Below, one piece after another: positions 26,168-36,529 of a DNA stretch of 64,000 nt. Both the position numbers and the translations under genes were made by a program. Under the pieces are notes generated by a model, which made no database searches, was not told where the DNA came from, and worked only from the letters and a program-made list of their open reading frames with translations. How positions within the stretch are numbered: the stretch's first letter is position 1; the number at the start of each line of letters is the position of its first letter. Origin of the DNA: Streptomyces californicus (GTDB lineage: Bacteria > Actinomycetota > Actinomycetes > Streptomycetales > Streptomycetaceae); contig NZ_JNZZ01000008.1 in assembly GCF_000717645.1 (NCBI RefSeq), positions 372,001 through 436,000 on the forward strand, written 5' to 3'.

Positions 26168-26524
26168 TTCTGCATGGTTGAGCGCGGTACAGTTGGGGAA
26201 GCCCCGTCCGCTGCTCGTGCCGCCCGCATATGAGAATGCGCCCGGCCCCGATAAGAAGCAGCCAAAGTACGTGAACCTCTTGCGGCATAAGTGCGCTTTG
26301 CCCGGCCCGACTTGCCCGTAAATCTCGGAAACCCGCATATTCGCGTGTTCCGGCGCGCCCATATTTCTCGTCCGATTGACCTGTTGCAGAGGGCAGTTGG
26401 ACGGATACATTCGGCCGCGGTCGACGCGCTGCGGCGCCGCGCACCCTCTCCTGTCGGAGGGTGGGTCGCGACCCGGGCCCGCGAAGTGCGGTCCCGTGCA
26501 AGTGCCAGTAATAGGGGAGTTGGC
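26168..26524 (+). promoter_or_regulatory. Unusually AT-rich leader/promoter of the cold-shock gene
   Basis: This 357-base stretch is visibly richer in A and T than its surroundings (for example CCCATATTTCTCG and GATAAGAAGCAGCC) and carries no ORF with gene-like codon use. It ends in AGTAATAGGGGAG, a ribosome-binding site 7 bases before the cold-shock ATG. It probably contains the promoter and a long 5' untranslated region, a common feature of cold-shock genes. No RNA family was recognised. Confidence 0.45.
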
Positions 26525-26731
26525 ATGGCTCAGGGCACCGTCAAGTGGTTCAACGCGGAGAAGGGGTACGGCTTCATCGCGGTCGACGGTGGTGCGGATG
26601 TTTTCGTCCACTACAGCGCGATCCAGATGGACGGGTACCGCACCCTCGAAGAGGGTCAGCGAGTTGAATTCGAGATCTCGCAGGGCCAGAAGGGGCCCCA
26701 GGCCGACATGGTCAAGCTCGCCGTCGGCTGA
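26525..26731 (+). CDS. Cold-shock protein
   Basis: This 68-aa single cold-shock domain binds single-stranded RNA/DNA. Both RNP motifs are present: KGYGFIA (RNP1) and DVFVHYSAI (RNP2). The ATG follows GGGGAG, giving [17 protein letters not shown], the standard start. Length is typical (65-70 aa). It is monocistronic: a long AT-rich leader precedes it and a terminator follows 39 bases later. From memory, the orthologue in S. coelicolor lies directly before groEL2, as here. Confidence 0.96.
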   Translation: MAQGTVKWFNAEKGYGFIAVDGGADVFVHYSAIQMDGYRTLEEGQRVEFEISQGQKGPQADMVKLAVG

Positions 26732-26769
26732 GCTCGGCACGGTCGTACGACGACACCGCGCACGCACGT

Positions 26770-26810
26770 AGGGCCCGACCCCTGGAATGCTCCAGCAGGG
26801 ATCGGGCCCT
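26770..26810 (+). terminator. Terminator of the cold-shock gene
   Basis: Long near-perfect inverted repeat: AGGGCCCGA.CCC and CTGGA on the left pair with TCCAG and GGGATCGGGCCCT on the right around an ATGC loop. It lies 39 bases after the stop codon. Confidence 0.8.
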
Positions 26811-27165
26811 CCGCGCGTCCCGGGGCGTCCAGAGGCCTCAGCGCGTCCCGGGGCGTCCAGGGCCCTCCGCGTGTCCCGGGACGGAGCCTCGGGGGCGCGC
26901 GGTTGACGGTCTCCCGGTGGCCTCGGGGCGCACGCCCGGCGGTCTCCCTGCGGCACCGGGGCAGCGTGGTCGGCAGCGGCCCCGCGCCGCCCCACCCGTA
27001 ACCGCGCCCGCGCCGCCCCTGTACGTGACCAGCGACGCCCGTGCGCGGTCACCTGCACCACGCCCCTGGACGTGACCTGCGACGCCTCCGTACGCGGGCC
27101 TGCGACGCCCTCGTCCCGGACCGCCCGGCGGGCCCCGACCACATGGCGGGCTCTCGCCGAAGGCG
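26811..27165. repeat. Repetitive non-coding stretch between csp and groEL
   Basis: From 26811 to 26900 a 34-base unit containing GCGTCCCGGGGCGTCCAG is repeated about three times. After it come degenerate GCGGTCTCCC and CGACGCC-type repeats up to the CIRCE elements. No ORF with normal codon bias was found. Confidence 0.6.
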
Positions 27166-27192
27166 CTTGCACTCTCGGGGGTCGAGTGCTAA
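27166..27192 (+). promoter_or_regulatory. CIRCE element 1 (HrcA operator)
   Basis: CTTGCACTC-N9-GAGTGCTAA (27166-27174, 27184-27192) matches the 9-9-9 CIRCE plan with one arm mismatch. In actinomycetes, HrcA binds this element and represses groE genes at normal temperature. It is the upstream one of two elements before groEL. Confidence 0.9.
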
Positions 27193-27201
27193 TCATTGGC
27201 G

Positions 27202-27228
27202 TTAGCACTCTCCAGGTGAGAGTGACAG
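27202..27228 (+). promoter_or_regulatory. CIRCE element 2 (HrcA operator)
   Basis: TTAGCACTC-N9-GAGTGACAG (27202-27210, 27220-27228) has a perfect left arm and a degenerate right arm. It starts 9 bases after element 1. Two elements in tandem suggest cooperative HrcA repression of groEL. Confidence 0.88.
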
Positions 27229-27248
27229 AACTTGGACCGGGCCGGTGA

Positions 27249-28976
<1,728 letters not shown>

Positions 28977-29008
28977 TCGGCCTGCCGATCGCGAAGCTCC
29001 GCGTACGT

Positions 29009-29052
29009 CCCTCAGGGGCGGCATCTCCTTCACGGAGGTGTCGCCCCTGAGG
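29009..29052 (+). terminator. Terminator of groEL
   Basis: Long stem: CCTCAGGGGCG plus GCATCTCC pairs with GGAGGTGT plus CGCCCCTGAGG around a TTCAC loop, 33 bases after the groEL stop. Confidence 0.85.
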
Positions 29053-29192
29053 CGTTGGCGGGCACGACTCCGGTGCCCGGTGCGGCTCGCGGGCGGGGGT
29101 GGGGCCGCGCCCGCGGAGGCGGTCGAACGGGTCCGGCCGCGGGTACAGGACCAGGGGCAGGTCCGGATGGACGGATACGGGGGCGGCGAGGC

Positions 29193-29807
29193 ATGGACAC
29201 GGGTGCGGGCGGAACGGGCGGGGCGGGCCGTACGAACGGCGATCCCGTGGGCGGCGAGGGGCGTACGAGAGGCGGCGCGAGGCCGGCGGGCCGGGGCGGT
29301 GGCGCGGGCGGGCGGCGGCTCGCGGGGCTCTCGCTCCTCCTCGGCGGAGGCGCGCTCGTCGTCCTGGGGCTGATGGTCGTGGTGACCGGTACGGGGCTCT
29401 CCGGCGCCCTCGGGATGCGGGTCGAGACCTTCGGGCGGATCGACTGCCGCGACACCCGCACGCAGAAGGGGCAGACCGTCCGGCACTGCTTCGGTGAGAG
29501 CCCGGCCCAGCAGCGGGCGAACAGGGCCGAGCTCAAGCAGGTGGACCTGGAGATGCTGCGCGCCCATCTGGACGGCGTGCCCCGGGCCCCGGAGCTCCAA
29601 CGGACCCGGATCCTCTTTACGGACCACGACGGGCGGACGGACCCGGACACCGTCACCGCGACCCAGGTGTTCGACGGCGGGCGGTGGTACGCCCACTCCT
29701 CGACGCTCGTCGGCTACGGCATGATGCCGCTGCTGCTGGGCGGCGGCACGGCGGCCTGGGGCGGCTACCGGCTGCGTGGGCGGCGAGAAGGCGCGGGTGC
29801 GGGGTAG
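29193..29807 (+). CDS. Membrane protein with extracytoplasmic loop
   Basis: This 204-aa protein has a Gly/Arg-rich cytoplasmic lead, a membrane helix (about residues 46-68, LAGLSLLLGGGALVVLGLMV), an extracytoplasmic region with two cysteines (RIDCRDTR and VRHCFGE) likely forming a disulfide, and a second helix near 172-190 (VGYGMMPLLLGGGTAAWGGY). No family was recognised. The ATG at 29193 is chosen over upstream in-frame starts because the upstream stretch is repeat-like. It is monocistronic between the groEL terminator and the lasso region. Confidence 0.72.
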   Translation: MDTGAGGTGGAGRTNGDPVGGEGRTRGGARPAGRGGGAGGRRLAGLSLLLGGGALVVLGLMVVVTGTGLSGALGMRVETFGRIDCRDTRTQKGQTVRHCFGESPAQQRANRAELKQVDLEMLRAHLDGVPRAPELQRTRILFTDHDGRTDPDTVTATQVFDGGRWYAHSSTLVGYGMMPLLLGGGTAAWGGYRLRGRREGAGAG

Positions 29808-30221
29808 TCGGGCGGTGGCCGGGAGCGGTCCGCGTGGCCGAATGGTGTCTTGCAGCGGTCTTCCCGGTGCGGCAGCACGCGTATCGGCGGTTTCGCCGAA
29901 GACGCTGGCGCCACCGTGGCCGCTGAGGTAGTGCGCCTCCGGGACGGCGGCGGGCCCACGGGGGCTGGTTCGGCGGATATGCGCGCGGCACCTCCCTCTC
30001 CTGGCAGCTCACCGCCCGGTTCGATCATCCTGGCCCGTTATTGGTCCAGTCCACTTGAGTGCTGGGCGTCCTCGGTGTGCGACTGCACATGCCGACCGGT
30101 CGGTTGCGCGCGTCGTCCCGGAGTCTCGCCCTCCGCTCTTCGTCGCTCATGCGATCCGGCCAACTTCATACGGTGAGCCGGAATCGCGCGTACCGGTGCT
30201 GCTGAGGGACATGATGGCTCT
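29808..30221. other. Intergenic region upstream of the lasso cluster
   Basis: These 414 bases between the membrane-protein gene and the lasso promoter hold no convincing gene. Short ORFs here have poor third-position bias. The composition is less GC-rich than the flanks after about 30020. Confidence 0.5.
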
Positions 30222-30288
30222 GGTGTTCACGTGGTGAACACCTGTCGCATGAATAACGTCAGTTATGCAGAGGCAAGTTGCGCATAAC
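30222..30288 (+). promoter_or_regulatory. Palindromic promoter/operator region of the lasso operon
   Basis: A perfect 9-base inverted repeat GGTGTTCAC (30222-30230) and GTGAACACC (30234-30242) has a 3-base centre. It is followed by AT-rich ATAAC (30253-30257), GTTATGC (30262-30268) and GCATAAC (30282-30288), which can pair with one another. The precursor ATG lies 31 bases further, after GGGAAGGTG. These elements are natural candidates for a repressor site and promoter; the cluster itself encodes no regulator. Confidence 0.6.
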
Positions 30289-30318
30289 GGTCTCCAACCG
30301 CTCAGAAGGGAAGGTGTC

Positions 30319-30441
30319 ATGAAGCAGCAGAAGAAGGCTTACGTGAAGCCGTCGCTGTTCAAGCAGGGCGACTTTTCGAAGAAGACGGCCGGTTACTTCT
30401 ACGGCTCGTACAAGGAGTACTGGGTCCGCCGCATCATCTGA
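30319..30441 (+). CDS. Lasso peptide precursor, keywimysin-like (A)
   Basis: A 40-aa precursor. The 24-residue leader (starting MKQQKKAYVKPSLFKQGDF) carries the YxxPxL recognition motif (YVKPSL) and the near-invariant Thr at the penultimate position (KKTA). The predicted core is GYFYGSYKEYWVRRII. G1 and E9 would form a nine-membered macrolactam ring and the remaining seven residues the threaded tail, with R13/R14 as possible steric plugs. No cysteines means class II. From memory it differs from keywimysin only at core positions 4 and 12. It is followed by cyclase, RRE, protease and ABC genes. Confidence 0.95.
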   Translation: MKQQKKAYVKPSLFKQGDFSKKTAGYFYGSYKEYWVRRII

Positions 30442-30491
30442 TCCGGCCCCCGGATTCCTGTGCGACGTCTGAGAACTTCCGGAAGGTGAAC

Positions 30492-32609
30492 ATGCCCGGC
30501 CATCTGCGTGACTACTTCGTCGTTCTGCCGGACAGCGCGGCGGGTGCGGCGGTGGCCGGGCGGCTTCCCGTGCGGGAGTCGACCGGGCGGTCCGCCGCCC
30601 AGGAGTCGACCGGGCCGGCCGCGGCGGGGGGCGACGGGCTGACCGTCCTCCATCCGTCCGGCCGGCCCTGGGTCGTCGCCCGCACGGCCTTCCGCGAGGT
30701 GAGCCACCTCCGCCGGGGCGACGACGCCCTCGTCCTCATCGGCCCCGACCGGGTCCCCGAGTCCGTGCTCGCCGGCCTGCTGGAGGGCGCCCGCGACCGC
30801 GCCGGTCTGGAGCGCCGCCTCGCCCGGCGGCCCGGCCTCCACCACGTCATCGCCCGGCTCTCCGGGCAGACCTGGATCAGAGGCACCGCCTCCGGCCTGC
30901 GCCGGATCTACCACGCCCGGCATCCGGAGGCCGGAACCATCGCCTCCGACCGCCCCGCCGTCCTCGCGCGGCTGATCGACGCGCCCCTGGACGACGGCGC
31001 GCTCGCCCTGCGCATGCTCGACTTCCTGCCGCACCCCCTGAGCCGCCGCGTCGTGTGGCGCGGGGTGCACGAGACCGGCGCCGGGTACGGCCTGGCCCTG
31101 CCCGTCGCAGCACCGGGTACGGCCGCCGTCCCCGGCCCCGCGGAGTACCGCTGGTGGGAACCGCCGGCCCCTGAACTCCCGCTGGCCGAAGGGGCGCGGG
31201 CGCTCGGCGAGGCCATCGCCGCCTCCGTACGCGCCCATGTCGGCGGCCACGACCGGATCAGCTGCGAACTGTCCGGGGGCCTGGACTCCACGGCCCTCAC
31301 CTTCGCCGCCCGCGCGACCGGCCCGCGACGGCTCTCGCTGCTCACCGTGGCCGCCCGCGACCGCTACAGCGAGGACGAGACCTGGGCGCGCCGGGCGGTG
31401 GAGCTGGCCGGGCAGGACGATCACCCCAAGCAGAGCGCCCAGAACCGCCACGCCGACGAGCCCACCGCAGCCGGCCGGTCCACCGCAACCGGTGGTCGGC
31501 CTGCCGCAACCGACCGGTCAGCGGACCCAGGCCGGCCCGCGGACCCAGGCCGGCCGGCGGGCCCCGAGCGGGACGCGGATCCCGACCTGGAGCACCGCGT
31601 CATCCCGGCGGACGACGCTCCGTACTTCTACGCCGATCTGGCCTCCTGCGCCGCCGAGTTGAACGACGAGCCGCTGCCGGTCGCCCCCGGCCGGGCCCGC
31701 GCCGAACTCCTCCTCGGCCGCGCCCGTGCCACCGGCTCGCGCTACCACCTCACCGGCTACGGCGGCGACGAGCTCTTCCTCGGGCTGCCCCACGCCTACC
31801 AGGACCTCTTCCACGGGAACCCGTTCACCGCCTGGAACCACCTCGGCGGCCTGCGTCACCAGCTCGGCTGGCCGCTCCTGCCCACGGTGAAGGCCCTGCT
31901 GAACCGTTCCTCCTTCCCGCGCTGGCTCGCGGGGGCCGTCACCGCCGAAGCCCAGCCGGTGGCCAGGACCCCGCTCCTCTCCTGGGGCGTACGGCAGTCC
32001 CTGCGCCCCTGGTTCACCGAACTCGCCAACTCTCTGATCGTTGAGGAGTTCCGGGCCGCCGAACACGCCGAGCCGATCGACCCGTGGCGCGGGCGGCACG
32101 TCGACATCGACGCCGTACGGATGGGAGCCCGGCACTTCCAGGCGATGGAGGACATCGGCACGACGATCGGACTGCCGGTCGCCGCGCCCTTCTACGACGA
32201 CCGGGTCCTGGAGGCGACCCTCGCCGTACGCCTCCCGGACCGGATCAGCCCCTGGCGCTACAAGCCGCTGCTGGTCGAAGCGATGCGCGGGGTGGTCCCG
32301 GACGCGCTGCTGGCCCGTACGACGAAGGACCACATGTCCTCCGACGAACACCAGGGGCTGCGCGAACACGGCCCGGAACTGGCCGGGTTGTGGACCGGAT
32401 CCCGACTCGCCGAACGCGGCCTGGTCGACGACCGCCAGCTCCTCCGGCTCGCCGCCGAACCCTTCTCGCCCGTCCTGGTCGAGCACTCCATCAGCTCCAC
32501 CGTGGCCGGGGAGACCTGGCTCCGCACGGCCGAGAACGCCTGGCCGACGGCTCCGTCCCGATCCGACCGCACCTCACCTCTCACCCGTACCAGCGAGGCA
32601 ATCCTGTGA
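30492..32609 (+). CDS. Lasso peptide macrolactam synthetase (C; asparagine-synthase-like)
   Basis: This 705-aa enzyme adenylates the ring Glu side chain and closes the macrolactam in the cytoplasm. The ATP-binding PP motif SGGLDST is at about residues 262-268, followed by YGGDELFLG and the C-terminal asparagine-synthase-like region (PFYDDRVLEATLAVRLP, TTKDHMSSDEH). The ATG at 30492 follows GGAAGG. It is longer than the usual roughly 600 aa because of a repetitive insert (about residues 309-367, with GRPADPGRPAGP units) placed within the synthetase domain. Its stop overlaps the GTG of the RRE gene by 4 bases. Confidence 0.95.
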   Translation: MPGHLRDYFVVLPDSAAGAAVAGRLPVRESTGRSAAQESTGPAAAGGDGLTVLHPSGRPWVVARTAFREVSHLRRGDDALVLIGPDRVPESVLAGLLEGARDRAGLERRLARRPGLHHVIARLSGQTWIRGTASGLRRIYHARHPEAGTIASDRPAVLARLIDAPLDDGALALRMLDFLPHPLSRRVVWRGVHETGAGYGLALPVAAPGTAAVPGPAEYRWWEPPAPELPLAEGARALGEAIAASVRAHVGGHDRISCELSGGLDSTALTFAARATGPRRLSLLTVAARDRYSEDETWARRAVELAGQDDHPKQSAQNRHADEPTAAGRSTATGGRPAATDRSADPGRPADPGRPAGPERDADPDLEHRVIPADDAPYFYADLASCAAELNDEPLPVAPGRARAELLLGRARATGSRYHLTGYGGDELFLGLPHAYQDLFHGNPFTAWNHLGGLRHQLGWPLLPTVKALLNRSSFPRWLAGAVTAEAQPVARTPLLSWGVRQSLRPWFTELANSLIVEEFRAAEHAEPIDPWRGRHVDIDAVRMGARHFQAMEDIGTTIGLPVAAPFYDDRVLEATLAVRLPDRISPWRYKPLLVEAMRGVVPDALLARTTKDHMSSDEHQGLREHGPELAGLWTGSRLAERGLVDDRQLLRLAAEPFSPVLVEHSISSTVAGETWLRTAENAWPTAPSRSDRTSPLTRTSEAIL

Positions 32610-32857
32610 AGCTCAGAAAAGGCATCGCCGTCACGACCACCGAGTACGGCGGCGTGCTCCTCGACGAGAACGACGGCAGCTACTGGCAGTTGAACGACAC
32701 CAGCGTCATCGTCGTCGACACGCTCGCCGCCGGGCACACGCCCGAGATCGCCGTCGAGCGGATCGTCGCGGCGTTCGACGTCGAGCGCGCCGAGGCGGAG
32801 TCCGATGTGGCGGAGCTGACCCGCCAGCTCGTCGAGGCGAAGATCCTGCACGCATGA
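32606..32857 (+). CDS. Lasso leader-recognition protein (B1; RRE, PqqD-like)
   Basis: This 83-aa RiPP recognition element binds the precursor leader and delivers it to the protease and cyclase. The fold signature is visible: three strands (IAVTTTEYGGVLLDENDGSYWQLN) followed by helices with ALAAG-like and VERIVAAFDVERAEAESDVAELTRQLVEAKIL segments. It starts with GTG (GTGA overlap with the cyclase stop) and ends with an ATGA overlap into the B2 protease gene. Confidence 0.93.
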   Translation: MKLRKGIAVTTTEYGGVLLDENDGSYWQLNDTSVIVVDTLAAGHTPEIAVERIVAAFDVERAEAESDVAELTRQLVEAKILHA

Positions 32858-33330
32858 CCACCGAGATGACGATGCCGCGCCGGGGCGCGGGCGCGGGCGG
32901 GATACGGCTGCGTACGGCCATCGCCGCCGCGTTCGTGCTGGCCCGCCTCAAGCCGGGACGGCTGCGCCGGGTCCTGGACCGGTGCGCGCGGGGCGCGCGC
33001 CCGGCCTCGTACGCGGAGACCCTGGAGGTTTTCGAGGCGGTGGTCTCCACCAGCAGGCGCTGCGCGGGCCGTTACGGCTGCCTGCCGCGCTCGGTCGCCA
33101 TCGCCCTGGCCTGCCGGATGTCCGGTGTCTGGCCCGACTGGTGCGCGGGGGTGCGGGCGGCGCCGCCGTTCGCCCCGCATGCTTGGGTACAGGCAGGGGG
33201 CCGTACGGTCGGGGAGCAGGCGGAACCGGCGGATCTGCGTCCCTTGATGACAGTGACGGCAGACGGAGGGGATCCGGGTGGGCACGGCGACGGGGACGAC
33301 GGCGGACGCGGAGCGGAACGGGCCGCCTGA
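32854..33330 (+). CDS. Lasso leader peptidase (B2; transglutaminase-like)
   Basis: This 158-aa cysteine protease cleaves the leader after the penultimate-Thr site. The catalytic triad is visible: C76 in RYGCLPRSVA, H109 in FAPHAWVQAGG and D127 in ADLRPLM. The start overlaps the RRE stop (ATGA). The last 53 bases overlap the ABC gene. The C-terminal tail (GGDPGGHGDGDDGGRG) is low complexity. Confidence 0.93.
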   Translation: MTTEMTMPRRGAGAGGIRLRTAIAAAFVLARLKPGRLRRVLDRCARGARPASYAETLEVFEAVVSTSRRCAGRYGCLPRSVAIALACRMSGVWPDWCAGVRAAPPFAPHAWVQAGGRTVGEQAEPADLRPLMTVTADGGDPGGHGDGDDGGRGAERAA

Positions 33331-35308
33331 GGGCGGTGGACCGGGCGGGCCCGCCGGTGGGGCGGGCGGTTCCGCGCCCCCGGACCCGCCCGAGCGCCCC
33401 GCCCCCTCCGCGCCTCCCGGCCCGTCCGGGGCCGCCAGAACGTCCGGGGCCGCCGACGCCAACAGCGCGCCCGGCCCGTCCGAGGCTTCCGGCTCCTCCG
33501 GCGACCCCGGCATCTCCGAGGCCCCCGGCCCGTCCGAGGTTTCCGGCTCCTCCGAGGCCCCCGGCCCGTCGCCCCTGCGCCTGCTCCTCTCGCGGGTCCG
33601 GCCGCACCAGGGTGTCCTGCTCCGCGCGGGGCTGCTCTCGCTCGCGGGCTCCGGGGCGGGACTGGCGATGCCGTTGACCGCGAAGTACGCGGTGGACGCG
33701 TTCGCGGCGGACCGCTCGCCCGCCGGCCCGCTCGTCGCGCTGACCGCGCTGGTGCTGGTCGGCGCCTGTCTCTCCGCGTACGGGCGCTACCTCATGTCCC
33801 GTACGGGCGAAGGCGTTGTCCTCCGGGCGCGTGACCAACTCGTCGCCCGCATCATGCGGTTGAAGGTGCCGGCGGTGGACCGGCTGACCCCGGGCGATCT
33901 CCAGTCCCGCGTCACCAGCGACACGACCCTGCTCCGTACGGTCCTCTCCAGCGGACTGGTCGAGTCGTTCAACAGCGTGCTGATGCTGCTCGGCACGATC
34001 GGCTTCATGGCGTACATGGACCTGACGCTGCTCGGCGTGACGCTGGTGGTGATCGTCGGCATCGGGGCGGTGACGTCCCTGCTGATGCCGCGCATCCAGC
34101 GGGCCCAGCTCCGCGCCCAGGAGTCCGTGGGCGCGATGGGCGCGGCCCTCGACCGGGTGCTCCAGGCGTTCCGCACGGTGAAGGCGAGCGGGGCGGAGGA
34201 GCGGGAGACGGCGGCCGTGGCGGCGGCGGCCCGGCACGCGCACGACCGGGGCGTCACCGTCGCGAAGTGGGCCTCGGTCACGGACGTCACGATGATGATG
34301 TCGATCCAGCTCGCGTTCCTGGCGGTGCTGGGGGTGGGCGGTGCGCGGGTGGCCTCCGGTTCGCTGGAGATCTCCGCGCTGATCGCGTTCCTGCTGTACC
34401 TCTTCTACCTGATGGGCCCGATCGGCGGCCTGGTCGAGGGCTGGACGGGACTGCAGAGCGGGCTGGCCGCGGTGCGCAGGATCGACGAGGTGGAGTCGCT
34501 GCCCGGCGAACCGGAGCCGGAGACCGCACCCGTGCCCGTACCCGTACGGGATCGGGATACCGCGCGCCCGCTCGGCGTCGCCTTCCAGGACGTGGTCTTC
34601 GGGTACGGGGACGAGCGCGCCCCCGCCCACCAGGGCGTGACGTTCGACGTGCCGGCCGGCGGGATGGTGGCGCTGGTGGGCCCGTCGGGGGCGGGCAAAT
34701 CAACGGTGTTCAGCCTGCTGGAACGGTTCTACGACCACGACGGCGGCACGATCTCCGTGGCCGACCGGAACATCCGGGACTGGCCGCTGGCCGAACTGCG
34801 GGGCGCGCTGGCGTACGTGGAGCAGGACGCTCCGGTCCTTGCCGGGACGCTGCGGGAGAACCTCCTCTTCGCCGCCCCGGAGGCCGACGAGGAGGCGCTG
34901 GCGTCGGCGGTCGCCCGTACCCGGCTGGACGCCCTGGTCGCGCGGCTGCCCGAGGGGCTGGACACGGCGGTCGGCCATCGGGGCGTCACCCTCTCCGGCG
35001 GCGAACGCCAGCGCATCGCCATCGCCCGTGCCCTGCTGCGCCGCCCCCGCCTGCTGCTCCTCGATGAGGTGACCTCGCAACTGGACGCGGTCAACGAACA
35101 GGCGCTGCGTGACGTGATCCTCGAACTGGCCGAGCAGACCACGGTGTTGGTCATCGCGCACCGCCTCTCCACCGTGCGGCACGCCGACCGCATCGTGGTC
35201 CTGGAGGAGGGCCGGGTCCGCCGGGCGGGCACGCACGAGGAGTTGCTCGCGGAGGATGACCTGTACCGCGAACTGGCGACGACGCAACTGGCGGCGGACG
35301 CGCGGTGA
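33278..35308 (+). CDS. Lasso peptide exporter, ABC transporter (D)
   Basis: This 676-aa fused membrane/ATPase half-transporter presumably exports the mature lasso peptide and confers immunity. The first roughly 95 residues are an unusual disordered extension with repeated GPSEASGSS/APGPS units. Six membrane helices follow (about 105-400). The ATPase has Walker A GPSGAGKST, signature TLSGGERQR, Walker B LLLLDEVTSQLD and an H-loop in VLVIAHRLSTVR. Start GTG 33278 follows a strong GGAGGGG. It lies inside the end of the protease gene, so all cluster genes from C to D are translationally coupled. Confidence 0.93.
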   Translation: MGTATGTTADAERNGPPEGGGPGGPAGGAGGSAPPDPPERPAPSAPPGPSGAARTSGAADANSAPGPSEASGSSGDPGISEAPGPSEVSGSSEAPGPSPLRLLLSRVRPHQGVLLRAGLLSLAGSGAGLAMPLTAKYAVDAFAADRSPAGPLVALTALVLVGACLSAYGRYLMSRTGEGVVLRARDQLVARIMRLKVPAVDRLTPGDLQSRVTSDTTLLRTVLSSGLVESFNSVLMLLGTIGFMAYMDLTLLGVTLVVIVGIGAVTSLLMPRIQRAQLRAQESVGAMGAALDRVLQAFRTVKASGAEERETAAVAAAARHAHDRGVTVAKWASVTDVTMMMSIQLAFLAVLGVGGARVASGSLEISALIAFLLYLFYLMGPIGGLVEGWTGLQSGLAAVRRIDEVESLPGEPEPETAPVPVPVRDRDTARPLGVAFQDVVFGYGDERAPAHQGVTFDVPAGGMVALVGPSGAGKSTVFSLLERFYDHDGGTISVADRNIRDWPLAELRGALAYVEQDAPVLAGTLRENLLFAAPEADEEALASAVARTRLDALVARLPEGLDTAVGHRGVTLSGGERQRIAIARALLRRPRLLLLDEVTSQLDAVNEQALRDVILELAEQTTVLVIAHRLSTVRHADRIVVLEEGRVRRAGTHEELLAEDDLYRELATTQLAADAR

Positions 35309-35349
35309 GCGGCGCCGGGCGGGGGCCCGGTCGAGAGGGAGGGCGGGGC

Positions 35350-36500
35350 GTGGACGCGGAGCTGTCGGCCCGGTTCGTGCCGACGCGCGGCTCGACGAGG
35401 ACCTTCCCGGGCGGCTCGCCCTCGCCCGGGAGCTGCTGCGCCAGGACAGCGCCGCCCACCACGAGAGCGGGCTGCGGATCGCGGCGGCCCTGATGTCCCG
35501 GTGGCGCTCCGCCGTACCGGAACTCCTGTCGGACGTGGCGGAGTTCGTGGACGACCCGGACGAGTCGAACCGGTCCTTCGCGCTCCGGGTCCTCGCCATG
35601 TGCGGTACCGCCGCCCGCCCCTGGTCCGACCGCGCGGCGGCGCACCTCTCCGAGGACGACGAACCGTACGAGCCCGCGCGCCGGCACGCGGTGTGGATGC
35701 TGAGCCGGGCCGGGGACGAACGCTGCGTGGAACCCCTGATCGACGGGCTGTCGTCCGGGCGGGCCACGGGGTTCTCCGCGAGCCCGCCCTACCTCTCCAC
35801 CTGCGACTGGGAGAAGAGCGACCTCAACTACACGGAAGCGCTGCGCCCGTTCGCCGTGCGGGCGGAAGCGCTCCCCGTCCCTCTGCCGAAGCAGGGCGGC
35901 GTCCCGGCCGCAGCCGATCGAGACCGCCGTTCCTCCATCCCGCAGGACGCCACGGAAAGGGCCCGAGTCCGGTGGCGGAAGACCGGCGACCCGAACGAAG
36001 TCGTGCACTCCCTGCTGGAGTTGACGGCGAACAGCGCCCGGAAGGCGTACGCGACCCCGGGCGGCGTGAAGCCCCTGCTCCTGCTCGCCGAGATCGCCGC
36101 CACACATCCGCCCGTGGCCGACGAGGTGGCGGGCCGGCTCGAGGCCACCGCCCGGGCGCGCGTCGAGGGCGACTGCCGCTTCGAGGCGATGACGCTCCTG
36201 CGGGCCCTGTGGGAGCTGACCCGGGATGGCCACCAGGTGGCCCCCGCCCTGGCCGACCTCGTCCGGATCTGCCCACCCGGCGGCGCGCCGCCCACGATCG
36301 TGGAAGCCGTGGAACTCCTCGCCGAGGTCGCGGCCGCCGACCCGCCGGCCGCGACGGCCGTCGCCCCGCGGGTCCGGCACCTGCTCGACACCGACGAGCG
36401 CCCCGTCCGTCACGACCAGTGGCGCGCCGTCCTCAGCGACGATGCGCTGCTCGCGGCGGTACGCACGGTGGTCGGGGCGGCTCAGGCAGCGGGGGCGTAG
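35350..36500 (+). pseudogene. HEAT-repeat protein gene with a frameshift near the start
   Basis: From the GTG at 35350 one frame reads VDAELSARFVPTRGST, a typical Streptomyces HEAT-repeat protein start. From about 35395 the homology continues in another frame as DEDLPGRLALARELL and runs about 370 residues to 36500. That stretch has alpha-helical repeats (e.g. FALRVLAMCGTAARPWSDRAAAHL; HAVWMLSRAGDERCVEPLIDGL). The downstream frame alone has no sensible start; the nearest ATG overlaps the ABC gene in shadow-like sequence. A single-base change near 35385-35400, real or from assembly, is the simplest reading. Function unknown; it lies 41 bases after the lasso exporter but is not a known lasso gene. 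Confidence 0.65.
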
Positions 36501-36529
36501 CCCGTACGGGGCGGGGGAGGCCGTGCGGT

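Noticed and set aside
30055..30237. 60-aa ORF directly upstream of the lasso palindrome
   Set aside because: Poor third-position bias and no ribosome-binding site; its 3' end lies inside the operator palindrome.
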